NCBI RefSeq assembly: GCF_921294215.1
Contig: NZ_CAKLDM010000002.1
Span: 1,798,001 to 1,862,000 of the forward strand
From: Vibrio marisflavi CECT 7928
GTDB lineage: Bacteria; Pseudomonadota; Gammaproteobacteria; Enterobacterales; Vibrionaceae
Length of the DNA: 64,000 nucleotides
Direction of reading: 5' to 3'
Positions 34,474-44,161 of the stretch are shown piece after piece; position 1 is the first letter of the stretch; every line of letters starts with the position of its first letter. The notes under the pieces are model-generated. The model saw only the letters and a program-made list of their open reading frames with translations. It was not told where the DNA came from and made no database searches. Made by a program: the position numbers and the translations under genes.

Positions 34474-36774
34474 CTACACTCTTGAGGCAGCAGCGTACTG
34501 CTTGAGTAAATCTGGTACATCTAAAATCAAAGCTATGTGCCCATCACTCGTGATGGTAGCTCCGGCCATACCAGGCGTACCTTGCAATAAGTTATCTAAA
34601 GGTTTAATAACCACTTCTTCCTGACCAATTAACGTATCTACGACAAAGCCCACTCGCTGGCTCCCAAGCTGCACAATCACAACATGCCCGTGGCCTTTTC
34701 TGGCTTCAACTAGTCCAGCTTGTGGCGCTAACCAGTTTTGTAGGTAGAAAAGTGGTATCGATTTTTCTCTAACAATGATGGTAAGTTGTCCATCAACCAC
34801 ATTGGTTCTGCTTAGATCTAGGTGGAATATTTCATTCACACTGGCAAGTGGAAGTGCAAACGGATTCCCGGCAACTCCAACCATAAGAGTCGGTAAAATC
34901 GCTAATGTCAGAGGAACCTTGATGGTAATTTTGGTTCCTTTACCCATTTCAGAATCAATATCTATTGAACCATTTAGTGTGTTAATCGCAGTTTTCACTA
35001 CGTCCATTCCCACACCACGCCCAGATATATCCGATATTTGTTCTTTACTTGAAAAGCCCGGCATGAATATCAAATTAAAGCACTCTTTGTCGGTTAACCT
35101 AGAGGCCGCATCTTCATCCATTACACCACGTTTCACGGCAATACCGCGCAGCTTGTCTGGATCCATACCTCCGCCGTCATCAACGATAGACAGCTCTATG
35201 TGATCCCCCTCTTGTGCAGCGGATAAGATGACCTTACCACCTCGAGGTTTACCTGCTGCTACACGGTCTGCAGGCATTTCAATACCATGGTCGACTGAAT
35301 TTCTAACCAAGTGAATCAACGGATCGGCAAGAGCCTCAACAAGGTTTTTATCAAGGTCGGTATCCTCACCTCGCATCTCCAAGTTAATCTCTTTGTTCAA
35401 ACTCCTAGCAAGATCTCGGACAACCCTAGGGAAGCGACCAAATACCTTTTTAATTGGCTGCATGCGAGTTTTCATCACAGCACCTTGCAGGTCAGCGGTA
35501 ACTACATCTAAGTTCGATACGGCTTTAGACATTTCTTCATCGTTACTATTAAGACCTAGGCTAAGCAATCTGTTCCGAACAAGAACCAACTCTCCAACCA
35601 TATTCATTATGATATCGAGCGTAGAAGTATCGACACGAACGGTTGCTTCTGCTTGTGGCTTTTTAGCTTGAGCTGCAGGTGGAGCAGCATCTGCTTTCGC
35701 AGGCGGTTTCGCACTTTCTTTTGCTGGCGCCTTCGCGGGTGCTTTTGCCGCGACGGGTTTCGCGTCTGCTTTCGGTTTCGCAGCAGGCTTAGATTTTTTA
35801 GCCGGTGCTTCAGCTGGTTTACTCGCTGCATCTGCTGCAGCTTGAGCCTGTTCTTCTAGAGAAGGGCCTTTTCCTGAACCATGTAAATCATCAAGTAATT
35901 GCTCAAATTCATCATCTGTCATCAAGCCGTCATCGGCTTTAGGTGCTGCTGACTTTTTATCTGCAGCTGCTGGTTTTTCTGCTGCAGGTGCACTCGCCTT
36001 TGGTGGTGGAGGTGGAGCTTCAGCACCGTCAGCTGAAGGCCCTTTTCCTGAGCCATGGAGTTCATCAAGAAGCTTCTCAAATTCATCATCTGTGATATCA
36101 CTATCTGGATCAGGAGCGGCTGCAGGTGATGGAGGTGGCGTAGCAGCAGGAGCACTAGCTGCTTCTTCTTTTCCTGGTGCTGCGCCTTGACCATGTAATT
36201 CATCTAGCAATTGTTCAAATTCATCTTGCGTGATCTCATCAATTGAATTCGGATCGACATTTGATTCTGGTGCACTTTGCTGTGGTGGTTCTGGCTCGGG
36301 TTGCTCAGCTACGGGTTCAGGCGTTTCTTCTACTTCTTCAGCTTCAGCAACTTCTGTTACTTCAGCCTCTGCCTCGTCTTCTGACTCAGGTTTACATAAA
36401 CGGTGTAACTCTTCTAACAATGCAGGGTCTGCTGGTGTTAACTCTTCTCGCTCTTGCACTGCTTGGAACTGTTCATTAACAGTATCAAGCGCTTGCAGCA
36501 TGGTATCCATCAAACCAGCCGTCACCGACCTTTGCCCATTGCGAAGAATATCAAACACGTTCTCAGCACCATGGCAAGTATCAACTAGCTCAGTTAAAGC
36601 CAAAAACCCTGCACCACCTTTAACGGTGTGAAATCCACGGAAGATAGCGTTAAGAAGATCTTTGTCTTCTGGGTTATTTTCTAGTTCAACTAATTGCTCG
36701 GATAACAGCTCAAGAATTTCACCCGCCTCAACTAAAAAGTCCTGAAGAATGTCTTCGTCTAAATCGTAGCTCAT
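34474..36774 (-). CDS. cheA: chemotaxis histidine kinase CheA
   Basis: The 766-aa kinase has an Hpt domain with FHTVKGGAGFLAL (H49). Next is a long acidic then Ala/Pro/Lys-rich region (130-375) in place of a clear CheY-binding P2 domain. Then come dimerisation (VDTSTLDIIMNMVGELVLVRNRL), ATPase (LVRNSVDHGIEMP, IVDDGGGMDPDKLRG, GRGVGMDVVKTAI) and a CheW-like end. The middle region holds three near-identical 15-residue repeats (181-195, 227-241, 285-299) of the form TDDEFEQLLDELHG. They resemble the C-terminal helix of CheZ. In vibrios this region also binds ParP. Confidence 0.96.
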   Translation of the reverse strand: MSYDLDEDILQDFLVEAGEILELLSEQLVELENNPEDKDLLNAIFRGFHTVKGGAGFLALTELVDTCHGAENVFDILRNGQRSVTAGLMDTMLQALDTVNEQFQAVQEREELTPADPALLEELHRLCKPESEDEAEAEVTEVAEAEEVEETPEPVAEQPEPEPPQQSAPESNVDPNSIDEITQDEFEQLLDELHGQGAAPGKEEAASAPAATPPPSPAAAPDPDSDITDDEFEKLLDELHGSGKGPSADGAEAPPPPPKASAPAAEKPAAADKKSAAPKADDGLMTDDEFEQLLDDLHGSGKGPSLEEQAQAAADAASKPAEAPAKKSKPAAKPKADAKPVAAKAPAKAPAKESAKPPAKADAAPPAAQAKKPQAEATVRVDTSTLDIIMNMVGELVLVRNRLLSLGLNSNDEEMSKAVSNLDVVTADLQGAVMKTRMQPIKKVFGRFPRVVRDLARSLNKEINLEMRGEDTDLDKNLVEALADPLIHLVRNSVDHGIEMPADRVAAGKPRGGKVILSAAQEGDHIELSIVDDGGGMDPDKLRGIAVKRGVMDEDAASRLTDKECFNLIFMPGFSSKEQISDISGRGVGMDVVKTAINTLNGSIDIDSEMGKGTKITIKVPLTLAILPTLMVGVAGNPFALPLASVNEIFHLDLSRTNVVDGQLTIIVREKSIPLFYLQNWLAPQAGLVEARKGHGHVVIVQLGSQRVGFVVDTLIGQEEVVIKPLDNLLQGTPGMAGATITSDGHIALILDVPDLLKQYAAASRV
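35878..36234 (-). repeat. three CheZ/FliM-like motif repeats inside cheA
   Basis: Codons for ITQDEFEQLLDELHG (36190-36234), ITDDEFEKLLDELHG (36052-36096) and MTDDEFEQLLDDLHG (35878-35922) recur every 46-58 residues, each followed by a Gly/Lys/Pro linker. CheZ in this window ends with SQDEVDDLLSSLGF. Confidence 0.85.
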
Positions 36775-36783
36775 ACACTTCCC

Positions 36784-37503
36784 CTAAAAACCAAGACTCG
36801 ACAGCAAGTCATCGACTTCGTCTTGTGATGAAACCGCATCGGCTCTTTCGTGAGGATTTAGAATAGGTCCCTCTGCTTCAGTAGAAGCTTTATTCTTCCC
36901 TGCCGATTCTTCTAGTTGGCTCGCTCCAAATACTGTGAGTATTTCAACTAATCGTCCTTCCACTTCATTAACCAAAGTAATCACTCGGCTTATTATCTGC
37001 CCAGTCAAATCTTGGAAGTCTTGAGCCATCAGAATTTCTGTTAGTTGCCCCCTTAATTCGGAGCTATCACCTTCAACCTGCCCTAATAGGCCATCTATCC
37101 GGTGACATAAAGCCTTAAATTCCGCTAATTCGATACGCCCCTTCATTAATTCGTTCCACTGAGGACGTACTTTTAAAAGCCCTTCATGCAAGTTGTCTGC
37201 AATGGGCATACAGCGGTCAACAGCATCCATAGTCTTGTTCGCTGCGACCTCAGTTTTATCAATTACATATTGGAGGCGATCTCGAGCATCGGGAATTTCG
37301 TCGTTGGCTATTTCGTTCATTCTTTCGTCAAGGCTGAACTGTTTGAGAGATTCGTGTAAATCACGAGTCAACGTCCCTATCTCTTGAAGCATCGGACTGG
37401 AAACTTTACTTTCGTAAATCTCCGTGACGAGCGAGTCCGCTTCCTGCTGCTTTTCGCTTTCTAACAGCTCAACTAGCTGTTTTGCCTGTTCTAATGAAAT
37501 CAT
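36784..37503 (-). CDS. cheZ: CheY-phosphate phosphatase CheZ
   Basis: The 239-aa protein dephosphorylates CheY-P. It is largely helical, with the catalytic-site strip EILMAQDFQDLTGQIISRVI (the conserved Gln in QDLTGQ) and the CheY-binding C-terminal helix SQDEVDDLLSSLGF. Length is slightly above E. coli CheZ (214). It lies between cheY and cheA. Confidence 0.96.
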   Translation of the reverse strand: MISLEQAKQLVELLESEKQQEADSLVTEIYESKVSSPMLQEIGTLTRDLHESLKQFSLDERMNEIANDEIPDARDRLQYVIDKTEVAANKTMDAVDRCMPIADNLHEGLLKVRPQWNELMKGRIELAEFKALCHRIDGLLGQVEGDSSELRGQLTEILMAQDFQDLTGQIISRVITLVNEVEGRLVEILTVFGASQLEESAGKNKASTEAEGPILNPHERADAVSSQDEVDDLLSSLGF

Positions 37504-37554
37504 CCTTAATTGGCCTTTCCGCGCGTATTAAATTAATTCGGTCAACAAGTCGGA

Positions 37555-37947
37555 CTATAAGCGCTCAAAAATCTTATCTAATTTCTCTTTGAGCGTAGCC
37601 GCTGTAAATGGCTTAACAATATAACCATTTACACCTGCTTGAGCGGCCTCGATAATCTGCTCGCGCTTGGCTTCTGCAGTAATCATTAACACAGGTAAGT
37701 GTTTCAGCTCGTCATCTGCTCGAATATTTTTAAGCAAATCGATTCCCTGCATACCTGGCATATTCCAGTCTGTGACAACAAAATCGAATTCACCCTTTTT
37801 AAGCATTGGCAATGCCGTCAACCCATCGTCAGCTTCTGAGGTGTTATTAAACCCCAAATCACGAAGTAGGTTTTTCACAATACGGCGCATTGTTGAAAAG
37901 TCATCAACAATAAGGATCTTCATGTTTTTATTCAAAATTGCCTCCAC
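37555..37947 (-). CDS. cheY: chemotaxis response regulator CheY
   Basis: The 130-aa single receiver domain shows [19 protein letters not shown], the phospho-acceptor in [31 protein letters not shown] and the Lys in [12 protein letters not shown]. The N-terminus [12 protein letters not shown] matches the flagellar-operon CheY of V. cholerae (CheY3 type), the one that controls the motor switch. It lies 20 bp after fliA. Confidence 0.97.
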   Translation of the reverse strand: MEAILNKNMKILIVDDFSTMRRIVKNLLRDLGFNNTSEADDGLTALPMLKKGEFDFVVTDWNMPGMQGIDLLKNIRADDELKHLPVLMITAEAKREQIIEAAQAGVNGYIVKPFTAATLKEKLDKIFERL

Positions 37948-37967
37948 TGAGTTTGATATCAGTGTTT

Positions 37968-38705
37968 TTAGTCATGTTCAGTCCAAGCACTTAACTTCGT
38001 GCGTAGACGCTGCATTGATTGGCTTAGTATCTGGCTAACACGAGACTCGCTAACTCCGATTACCTCGCCAATTTCCTTTAAGTTTAACTCTTCATCGTAA
38101 TAAAGTGAAAGAACCAAAGCTTCACGCTCAGGTAGTGTTTTTATCGCCTCTATCAAAGAGGTACGAAAAGATTCGTCTGCAACCCCTTTAAAAGGAGAAC
38201 TATCCTCTTCGTCATCTGCTGGCGAAATGGCATCATCAGAAACGCCGAGATCTTCGATGCCAACAAGCCTAGAGCAATTGATATCTGTTAGAGCACTATG
38301 ATACTGCTCTAAAGACATCTCCAAGTGTGCAGCAACCTCAGCATCAGTTGGGTCTCTATTCAGCTCTCCTTCAAGTATAGAGATTGCTTGACTTATTTCC
38401 CGATTGTTTTTGTGAACTGATCGAGGAACCCAGTCACCACGTCGGATATCATCAAGCATAGCACCTCTTATTCGAATACCTGCATAGGTATCAAAACTGG
38501 CACCTTTTGTGCTGTCATAGTTCTTTTGCGCTTCAAGCAGGCCAATCATGCCTGCTTGAATGAGATCGTCAACTTGTACACTTGGTGGTAACCGTCCAAG
38601 TAAGTGGTGCGCTATCCGCCGAACCAATACCGAGTATTTCTCTAGAAATGCTCGTTGGTTTCCTTGTTTTGCATATTGGTCATAAGTCAGCGCTTTATTC
38701 ACCAA
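37968..38705 (-). CDS. fliA: flagellar sigma-28 factor FliA
   Basis: The 245-aa sigma factor transcribes late flagellar and chemotaxis genes. Regions 2-4 are visible: [59 protein letters not shown] and [39 protein letters not shown]. It overlaps the flhG stop by 11 bp, so it is read in the flhA-flhF-flhG-fliA operon. Confidence 0.97.
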   Translation of the reverse strand: MVNKALTYDQYAKQGNQRAFLEKYSVLVRRIAHHLLGRLPPSVQVDDLIQAGMIGLLEAQKNYDSTKGASFDTYAGIRIRGAMLDDIRRGDWVPRSVHKNNREISQAISILEGELNRDPTDAEVAAHLEMSLEQYHSALTDINCSRLVGIEDLGVSDDAISPADDEEDSSPFKGVADESFRTSLIEAIKTLPEREALVLSLYYDEELNLKEIGEVIGVSESRVSQILSQSMQRLRTKLSAWTEHD

Positions 38706-39582
38706 AAGGTTCCTCTAAGGTCTCAGTCCTATTAAGTAAGCGTTCTACAAAGAACTCGAGATGTCCACTCGGTGTTTTCGGAATAGGCCACGTTAAAGCC
38801 TTATTAGCCAACGATCCGATCGCTAGGGAAGCGGGAGAACGAGGGAAAGCATCTACGACATTTTTTTGTTTTTTAACAGCTTGTCGAACTTTATCATCCA
38901 ACGGAATACATGCTACGAGTTCTAAGCTTACATTCAAGAATCGCTCTGTGACTAAAGTCAACTTTGCAAACAATTCCCTACCTTCACGATAGCTCCTGAC
39001 CATATTTGCTACAATTTTAAATCTCTGAACTTGATGGTCTTTACTCAATAATTTGATCAAAGCATATGCATCTGTGATCGAGGTCGGTTCATCACAAACC
39101 ACGACAACCACATCTTGAGCTGCTCTTGAAAAGCTCACAACCATGTCTGAAATTCCGGCCGCAGTATCAATGAGTAAAACATCCATTTCGTCTTCAAGGC
39201 TACCAAATGCGCGGATCAGGCCGGCGTGTTGTGCATGACTGAGCTCCGTCATTGATTGAGTACCAGATGTCGCCGGGATAATTTTTATACCAAACGGACC
39301 CTCAACAATTGCATCGCTGAGTTCACATTCACCCTCGAGCACGTGCCCTAAATTCTTTTTGGGTCTAATTCCTAGCATGACATCGATATTGGCAAGCCCC
39401 AAGTCAGCGTCGAGCACCATGACTTTCTTGCCTTGTTTAGCCATGCAAATGGCCAAACCCAAAGTTACATTTGATTTTCCAACACCACCTTTGCCCCCAG
39501 TAACAGAGATTACCTTGGTAAGAGATGGTTGAGTTAAACGGCGTAAACCGCTTGCTTGGTCATGTATCATATTGTTTGTCAT
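38695..39582 (-). CDS. flhG: flagellar number regulator FlhG
   Basis: The 295-aa MinD-like ATPase (also called FleN or YlxH) limits flagellar number at the pole. Deviant Walker A: VTGGKGGVGKSNVTLGLAI; then VLDADLGLANIDVMLGI and LLIDTAAGISDMVVSF. An N-terminal extension, ASGLRRLTQPSLTKV, contains the DQASGLR-like motif that activates FlhF. It is 12 bp after flhF. Confidence 0.95.
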   Translation of the reverse strand: MTNNMIHDQASGLRRLTQPSLTKVISVTGGKGGVGKSNVTLGLAICMAKQGKKVMVLDADLGLANIDVMLGIRPKKNLGHVLEGECELSDAIVEGPFGIKIIPATSGTQSMTELSHAQHAGLIRAFGSLEDEMDVLLIDTAAGISDMVVSFSRAAQDVVVVVCDEPTSITDAYALIKLLSKDHQVQRFKIVANMVRSYREGRELFAKLTLVTERFLNVSLELVACIPLDDKVRQAVKKQKNVVDAFPRSPASLAIGSLANKALTWPIPKTPSGHLEFFVERLLNRTETLEEPFGE

Positions 39583-39594
39583 AATTTTTGCCGG

Positions 39595-41106
39595 TTAGAA
39601 CCCTTCCACTTCACTGTTCCAATAATGAGGTTCGTTTTCTGTCGACTTTTCTAGCAATTCATTTGCTTTAGCCACCATATATTTGGGCTGAGCAATCACA
39701 ATATCTTCAGGCACCCGTTGCCCATTCGCAATGTACGCTACTGGTAATGCATTTTGCACTACAACGCTTAGAAACTCCCCTAAGCTTAGAGATTCATCTA
39801 ACTTGGTCATAATGCACCCTGACAAAGGAATTCTTCTAAAGTGCTCGATTGTTTCTTGCAGCACTTTTCTTTGTGCGGTTGCTGGCAATACTAAGTAACT
39901 ATGTATCACTTCTCCGCTCTCTTGCATCAAAGTATCAAGCTGCTCAGACAAGCGCACATCTCTTTGCCCCATCCCTGCTGTATCAACCAAAACTAGGCGG
40001 CGATTTCGCAACTGATAAATTACATCGGCTAACTCTTTGGAATCTTTAGCGACTTTTACAGGGCACCCCATAATTCTGCCATAGATGGATAGCTGCTCAT
40101 GAGCGCCAATACGATAGGTATCCGTTGTCACCAATGCCACATTATCTGCGCCATACTCCATGGCTGCACGAGCTGCTAATTTAGCAATGGTAGTCGTTTT
40201 TCCGACACCTGTAGGCCCTAACAGCGCTACAACTCCACCATGTTTTAAGATGTCTTTCTTAGCAATAGGGATTTGGTCAGAGACTAAACCTAGTAGCGCT
40301 TTCCATGCTTTAGGGGGAGGTGTATCTTCAGGAATATAGCAAGCCAACTGATCGGATAAATCAAGAGATAGGCCCATCCGTTCTAGACGTTTGATCAACA
40401 TAGCACGAAGAGGTTCTCGCCGTTCGACTTCTTGCCACATTAGTCCCGATACTTGATGCTCAAGTAGGCGACGAATTGAAGTCATCTCCTCACGCATCTC
40501 TTCTAATTCATCATTGCTGACTTCGGGTTCTTGTTTCTGAGAGCGATCGTATCGAGTTGGATCTAGCTTGGGTGTGTAAGGTCGATCAGCGCTACTTCTG
40601 TCTTCTGCAATGAGTCGAGCAAGCGGGGAATCTTCATTTATCTTCATACCACTTGGATCAGAAGCTCTGGCATTAGCTTGCCTTTCCATTAAAGCAGACA
40701 ACGAATCCTGCTCATCCATACTTCTTTCATTATCCGAAGCTTGGCCATTTTGAGAGTACTGGTTGAGCATGGAAGCAAAGCGCTTGGTCATAGAGGGAGA
40801 AGATTTAGACTTTCCTTGCAAGCTTACACGGTCACCTTCAAGCTGACGTGCTGACGATTTAGAAGCATTTGAGTATTGACTATGAGTCGCTGGCGCTTGT
40901 TTGGGTCGATTAGCAGTATTGGATGGTTGCTTTTTGCCAGAGGCTGCTGCTTTGCTAGCGACTTGCTCACCATCTATTGCCGCGACGACTTCAACACCAC
41001 CCGCAACTTTTTTATTTGACATAATCACCGCGTCAGCCCCTAACTCCTCTTTAACTTGGAGTAGAACTGTTCGCGTGTCCTTGGCAAAAAAGCGTTTGAT
41101 TTTCAA
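39595..41106 (-). CDS. flhF: flagellar polar-localisation GTPase FlhF
   Basis: FlhF is an SRP-type GTPase that marks the pole for flagellum assembly. The 503-aa protein begins with the B domain MKIKRFFAKDTRTVLLQVKEELGADAVIMSNKKV. A long low-complexity region follows, then the NG domain with GPTGVGKTTTIAKLAARAA, VTTDTYRIGAHEQLSIYG, LVDTAGMGQRD and MTKLDESLSLGEFLSV. It is a functional relative of Ffh, whose RNA partner gene lies at 389-499. It precedes flhG. Confidence 0.96.
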   Translation of the reverse strand: MKIKRFFAKDTRTVLLQVKEELGADAVIMSNKKVAGGVEVVAAIDGEQVASKAAASGKKQPSNTANRPKQAPATHSQYSNASKSSARQLEGDRVSLQGKSKSSPSMTKRFASMLNQYSQNGQASDNERSMDEQDSLSALMERQANARASDPSGMKINEDSPLARLIAEDRSSADRPYTPKLDPTRYDRSQKQEPEVSNDELEEMREEMTSIRRLLEHQVSGLMWQEVERREPLRAMLIKRLERMGLSLDLSDQLACYIPEDTPPPKAWKALLGLVSDQIPIAKKDILKHGGVVALLGPTGVGKTTTIAKLAARAAMEYGADNVALVTTDTYRIGAHEQLSIYGRIMGCPVKVAKDSKELADVIYQLRNRRLVLVDTAGMGQRDVRLSEQLDTLMQESGEVIHSYLVLPATAQRKVLQETIEHFRRIPLSGCIMTKLDESLSLGEFLSVVVQNALPVAYIANGQRVPEDIVIAQPKYMVAKANELLEKSTENEPHYWNSEVEGF

Positions 41107-41158
41107 AATAAATATCCATTTCTACATTGCTCGATAGGAGAGTCTAGCTAATTACAAA

Positions 41159-43252
41159 CTAGTTACCCACCGCCTGCACTATCCGTATCTGCTTCTCATC
41201 AGGTATTTCTTGGTAGGATAGTACTCGCAGAGAAGGAATCGTATTCTTCACGAACTTAGCTAGTGTCGAACGTAGTACACCTGATGTTAGCAATACCGCT
41301 GGTTCACCTTTCAGTTCTTGCTCTTGAGTCGCTTGACTCAAAGAGGCTTGCAACCTTTCAGCAAGTCCGGGTTCAATTCCAGCCGATTCTCCTCCTGCCG
41401 CTTGCATAGTCTGATGCAATATTTGTTCCAGCTCAGGAATAAGTGTAATCACTGGCAACTCTGGCTCTATACCATTGATTTCTTGAACAATTAATCGCTT
41501 CAAAGAGATTCGAGCTGCCGCTGTTAATATGTCGGGTTCTTGACTTTTGCTCGCATACTCCGACAAAGTTTGAATTATGGTACGAATATCACGAATTGGA
41601 ATGGCTTCGTTGAGCAAGTTCTGCAGCACTTTAACCACAACACCCAATGACAGCTGGTCTGGAACAAAGTTTTCAATCAGTTTAGGTGCGCTTCGGCCGA
41701 GCATTTCCAACAGGTTCTGAACTTCTTCATGACCAAGAAGCTGTGATGCATTGTTGGTCAACAGCTGGCTTAAGTGTGTTGCTAACACCGTTGATGAATC
41801 AACGACGGTGTAGCCTAACGCTTGGGCGTGTTCTCGTTGCTCTTCTCTAATCCAAACAGCCTCCAACCCAAATGCTGGGTCAACTGTCTGCTCGCCCTCA
41901 ATCATCCCGTAGACCTGCCCCGGGTTTATCGCTAGCTCTTGATCTGGGCGTATTTCTGCCTCACCAACCGCTACACCCATTAAAGTAATCCGATAACTAT
42001 TAGGGGTCAGCTCCAAGTTATCGCGAATATGCACTGCCGGTATGAGGAAGCCAAAGTCTTGTGAAAGCTTTTTCCTCACCCCTTTGACGCGCTCAAGCAG
42101 CTCTCCGCCTTGGTCCCTATCTACAAGCGGTATTAAGCGATAGCCAACTTCCAAGCCAATAATGTCTACGGGTTGCACGTCATCCCAAGAAAGCTCTTTC
42201 TGTGGCGCCGCCTCAGCTTCTGCAGCAACAGGAGTACTTGGCTCCTCTTCTGCTTTTTTCTGTTTTCGAATCAACCAATAAGATATGCCACCAGCAATCA
42301 ACGCTAGTAATAAAAAGGCGAAGTGTGGCATACCAGGAACTAAACCAAGTACACCTAATATACAAGCGGTTATGATAAGTGCTTTTGGGTTGTCAAACAT
42401 TTGGAAGACAACCTGTTGTCCCATATCTTCATCTGTGTTTTGACGTGTCACCATTATGGCAGCACCAATCGATAGAAGTAGTGATGGGATCTGCGCAACC
42501 AAGCCGTCACCAATAGTAAGTAACGTGTAGATACGTACGGCTTCACCAAAACTTAAATCGTATTGCAGCATACCAATAGAAAGGCCGCCAATGATGTTAA
42601 TAAACAGGATCAATATCCCTGCAATCGCATCTCCTTTGACAAATTTCGAAGCACCATCCATTGAACCATAGAAGTCAGCTTCTTTGGTTACTTCAAAGCG
42701 CCTAGTTCTCGCTTGCTCTTGATCGATAAGTCCAGCGTTAAGGTCTGCGTCAATTGCCATTTGTTTGCCGGGTAAGGCATCCAAAGTAAACCTAGCGCTA
42801 ACTTCTGAGATACGCCCCGCACCTTTGGTTACAACCATGAAGTTAATGATCATTAAGATAAGGAATACGACTAAACCAACTGCATAGTTACCGCCGATAA
42901 CGACACTACCAAACGACTCAATAACTTTACCCGCCGCGCCCGGCCCTTCGTGACCATATAATAAAACCACACGGGTTGATGCTACGTTCAAAGCAAGACG
43001 CAATAGTGTGGAGATAAGCAATACTGTTGGGAAAGCTGCAAAATCTAGTGGGCGTCTCGTATAGACCGTGACTAAAAGAATGACCATTGCCAAAGCAATG
43101 TTGAATGAGAAAAATAAGTCGAGAAGAATTGCTGGGATTGGTAAAACCACCATTGCCAACGTTGCTAGAACCATGATCGGAGCACCGATCGCAGGCATTG
43201 CTCGTTGAGGAATTGGTGGCAGCTTGTCTGCAAATGGCAAGGAGAATTTCAT
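41159..43252 (-). CDS. flhA: flagellar export gate protein FlhA
   Basis: The 697-aa protein forms the export-gate ring. Eight membrane segments lie in the first half, with the conserved loop VTKGAGRISEVSARFTLDALPGKQMAIDADLNAG and GDAIAGILILFINIIGG. A cytoplasmic domain follows, including VVIKVLQ-like helices (LSLGVVVKVLQNLLNEAIPIRDIRTI). Length fits the family. It is the first gene of its operon, behind a sigma-54-like promoter at 43303-43318. Confidence 0.97.
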   Translation of the reverse strand: MKFSLPFADKLPPIPQRAMPAIGAPIMVLATLAMVVLPIPAILLDLFFSFNIALAMVILLVTVYTRRPLDFAAFPTVLLISTLLRLALNVASTRVVLLYGHEGPGAAGKVIESFGSVVIGGNYAVGLVVFLILMIINFMVVTKGAGRISEVSARFTLDALPGKQMAIDADLNAGLIDQEQARTRRFEVTKEADFYGSMDGASKFVKGDAIAGILILFINIIGGLSIGMLQYDLSFGEAVRIYTLLTIGDGLVAQIPSLLLSIGAAIMVTRQNTDEDMGQQVVFQMFDNPKALIITACILGVLGLVPGMPHFAFLLLALIAGGISYWLIRKQKKAEEEPSTPVAAEAEAAPQKELSWDDVQPVDIIGLEVGYRLIPLVDRDQGGELLERVKGVRKKLSQDFGFLIPAVHIRDNLELTPNSYRITLMGVAVGEAEIRPDQELAINPGQVYGMIEGEQTVDPAFGLEAVWIREEQREHAQALGYTVVDSSTVLATHLSQLLTNNASQLLGHEEVQNLLEMLGRSAPKLIENFVPDQLSLGVVVKVLQNLLNEAIPIRDIRTIIQTLSEYASKSQEPDILTAAARISLKRLIVQEINGIEPELPVITLIPELEQILHQTMQAAGGESAGIEPGLAERLQASLSQATQEQELKGEPAVLLTSGVLRSTLAKFVKNTIPSLRVLSYQEIPDEKQIRIVQAVGN

Positions 43253-43302
43253 AAGCGAGTTTGTATTAAATTATCCAAACTTTTAATAAGTTAGCTTACG
43301 AA

Positions 43303-43318
43303 TGCAATTATCAGTCCA
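43303..43318 (-). promoter_or_regulatory. sigma-54-like promoter of flhA
   Basis: On the minus strand TGGACTGATAATTGCA has GG and GC separated by exactly ten bases, and a perfect TTGCA half of the consensus TGGCACGNNNNTTGCA. It would start transcription about 40 bases before flhA. RpoN/FlrC control of this operon is known in vibrios. Confidence 0.65.
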
Positions 43319-43373
43319 CTAAACACGTCAAATAAATGGCTATGCGTAAACAAACCACAGATACGTGTTTAGT
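43318..43373. repeat. 11-bp perfect inverted repeat upstream of the flhA promoter
   Basis: ACTAAACACGT (43318-43328) and ACGTGTTTAGT (43363-43373) are exact complements around 34 nt. They lie between the sixA stop and the sigma-54-like promoter. An activator site or a terminator for sixA are both possible. Confidence 0.5.
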
Positions 43374-43419
43374 TTATTTTTGCACAGCCAAAATCTTAGT
43401 TGCTTTTAATTTCCCAAAG

Positions 43420-43884
43420 TTATCGATGGATATGCCAAAGTAACTCACCCTTCCGTGTTTCAGGGTTAAATTCTATACAAGCTAGGCCAGACGTAGTAAA
43501 CATTGGAGGAGCAATTGTAGGAACAAACTCTGATGTTAAAAAGCCTACCAACGGAAGGTGTGAAACCAACAACACAGTATCGAACTTGTTCACCTCACAC
43601 AGTGCCGAAACATATTCAAAAACATCGCTCGATTCACCGTAAGGAGTAATATCTTCACAGGTGCTTTGTTTGGCGCACTGCAAGAGTGGCGAGATGGCTT
43701 GCCATGTTTGTTGTGCTCTTAAGTATGGGCTAACAAGTGCGAGATCAATATCGTTGAACCCTTTTTTAACCCCAGCTTCCGCAACCGAAATTGAATCACT
43801 CCTACCTCTTTCAGTCAACGCACGCTCTGCGTCTGTAGGAGCTAGGTTCTCGGCTTCACCATGACGCATGATATAAATTTTCAT
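43420..43884 (-). CDS. sixA: phosphohistidine phosphatase SixA
   Basis: The 154-aa protein is a histidine phosphatase with the catalytic MRHGEAE (H8) at the N-terminus, SPYLRAQQTWQAI, and the second His in LLVSHLPLVGFLTSE. SixA acts on phosphohistidine in phosphotransfer systems such as the nitrogen-PTS or ArcB. It is divergent from the insulinase-family gene. The 277-bp gap contains no clear operator. Confidence 0.93.
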   Translation of the reverse strand: MKIYIMRHGEAENLAPTDAERALTERGRSDSISVAEAGVKKGFNDIDLALVSPYLRAQQTWQAISPLLQCAKQSTCEDITPYGESSDVFEYVSALCEVNKFDTVLLVSHLPLVGFLTSEFVPTIAPPMFTTSGLACIEFNPETRKGELLWHIHR

Positions 43885-44161
43885 TTTGCAATCCTAAATA
43901 CTTACGCTCGATTCACCTGCAATTGAACCTTTCGTATAGGTTTGAATCCTCATATAGCACAATTATATCAATTGATCTTGCTAATAGGGCGGAGTTTAAT
44001 AACAATCTAATAAGGTCAGAGAACCACAAAAGCTCAACAGGCTCTAACACTAATTTTAATAATGTAAGTAAAATCCAACTTATCTACCAATTCTACACCG
44101 ATTATTTGCAGTGGAATACTTCACCGTCATACTTATAAAAGAATTTCTTCGGAGATAAATT

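Noticed and set aside
35607..36631. Several open frames on both strands within cheA
   Set aside because: They arise from the low-complexity Ala/Pro/Glu region of cheA and have repetitive composition without family matches.
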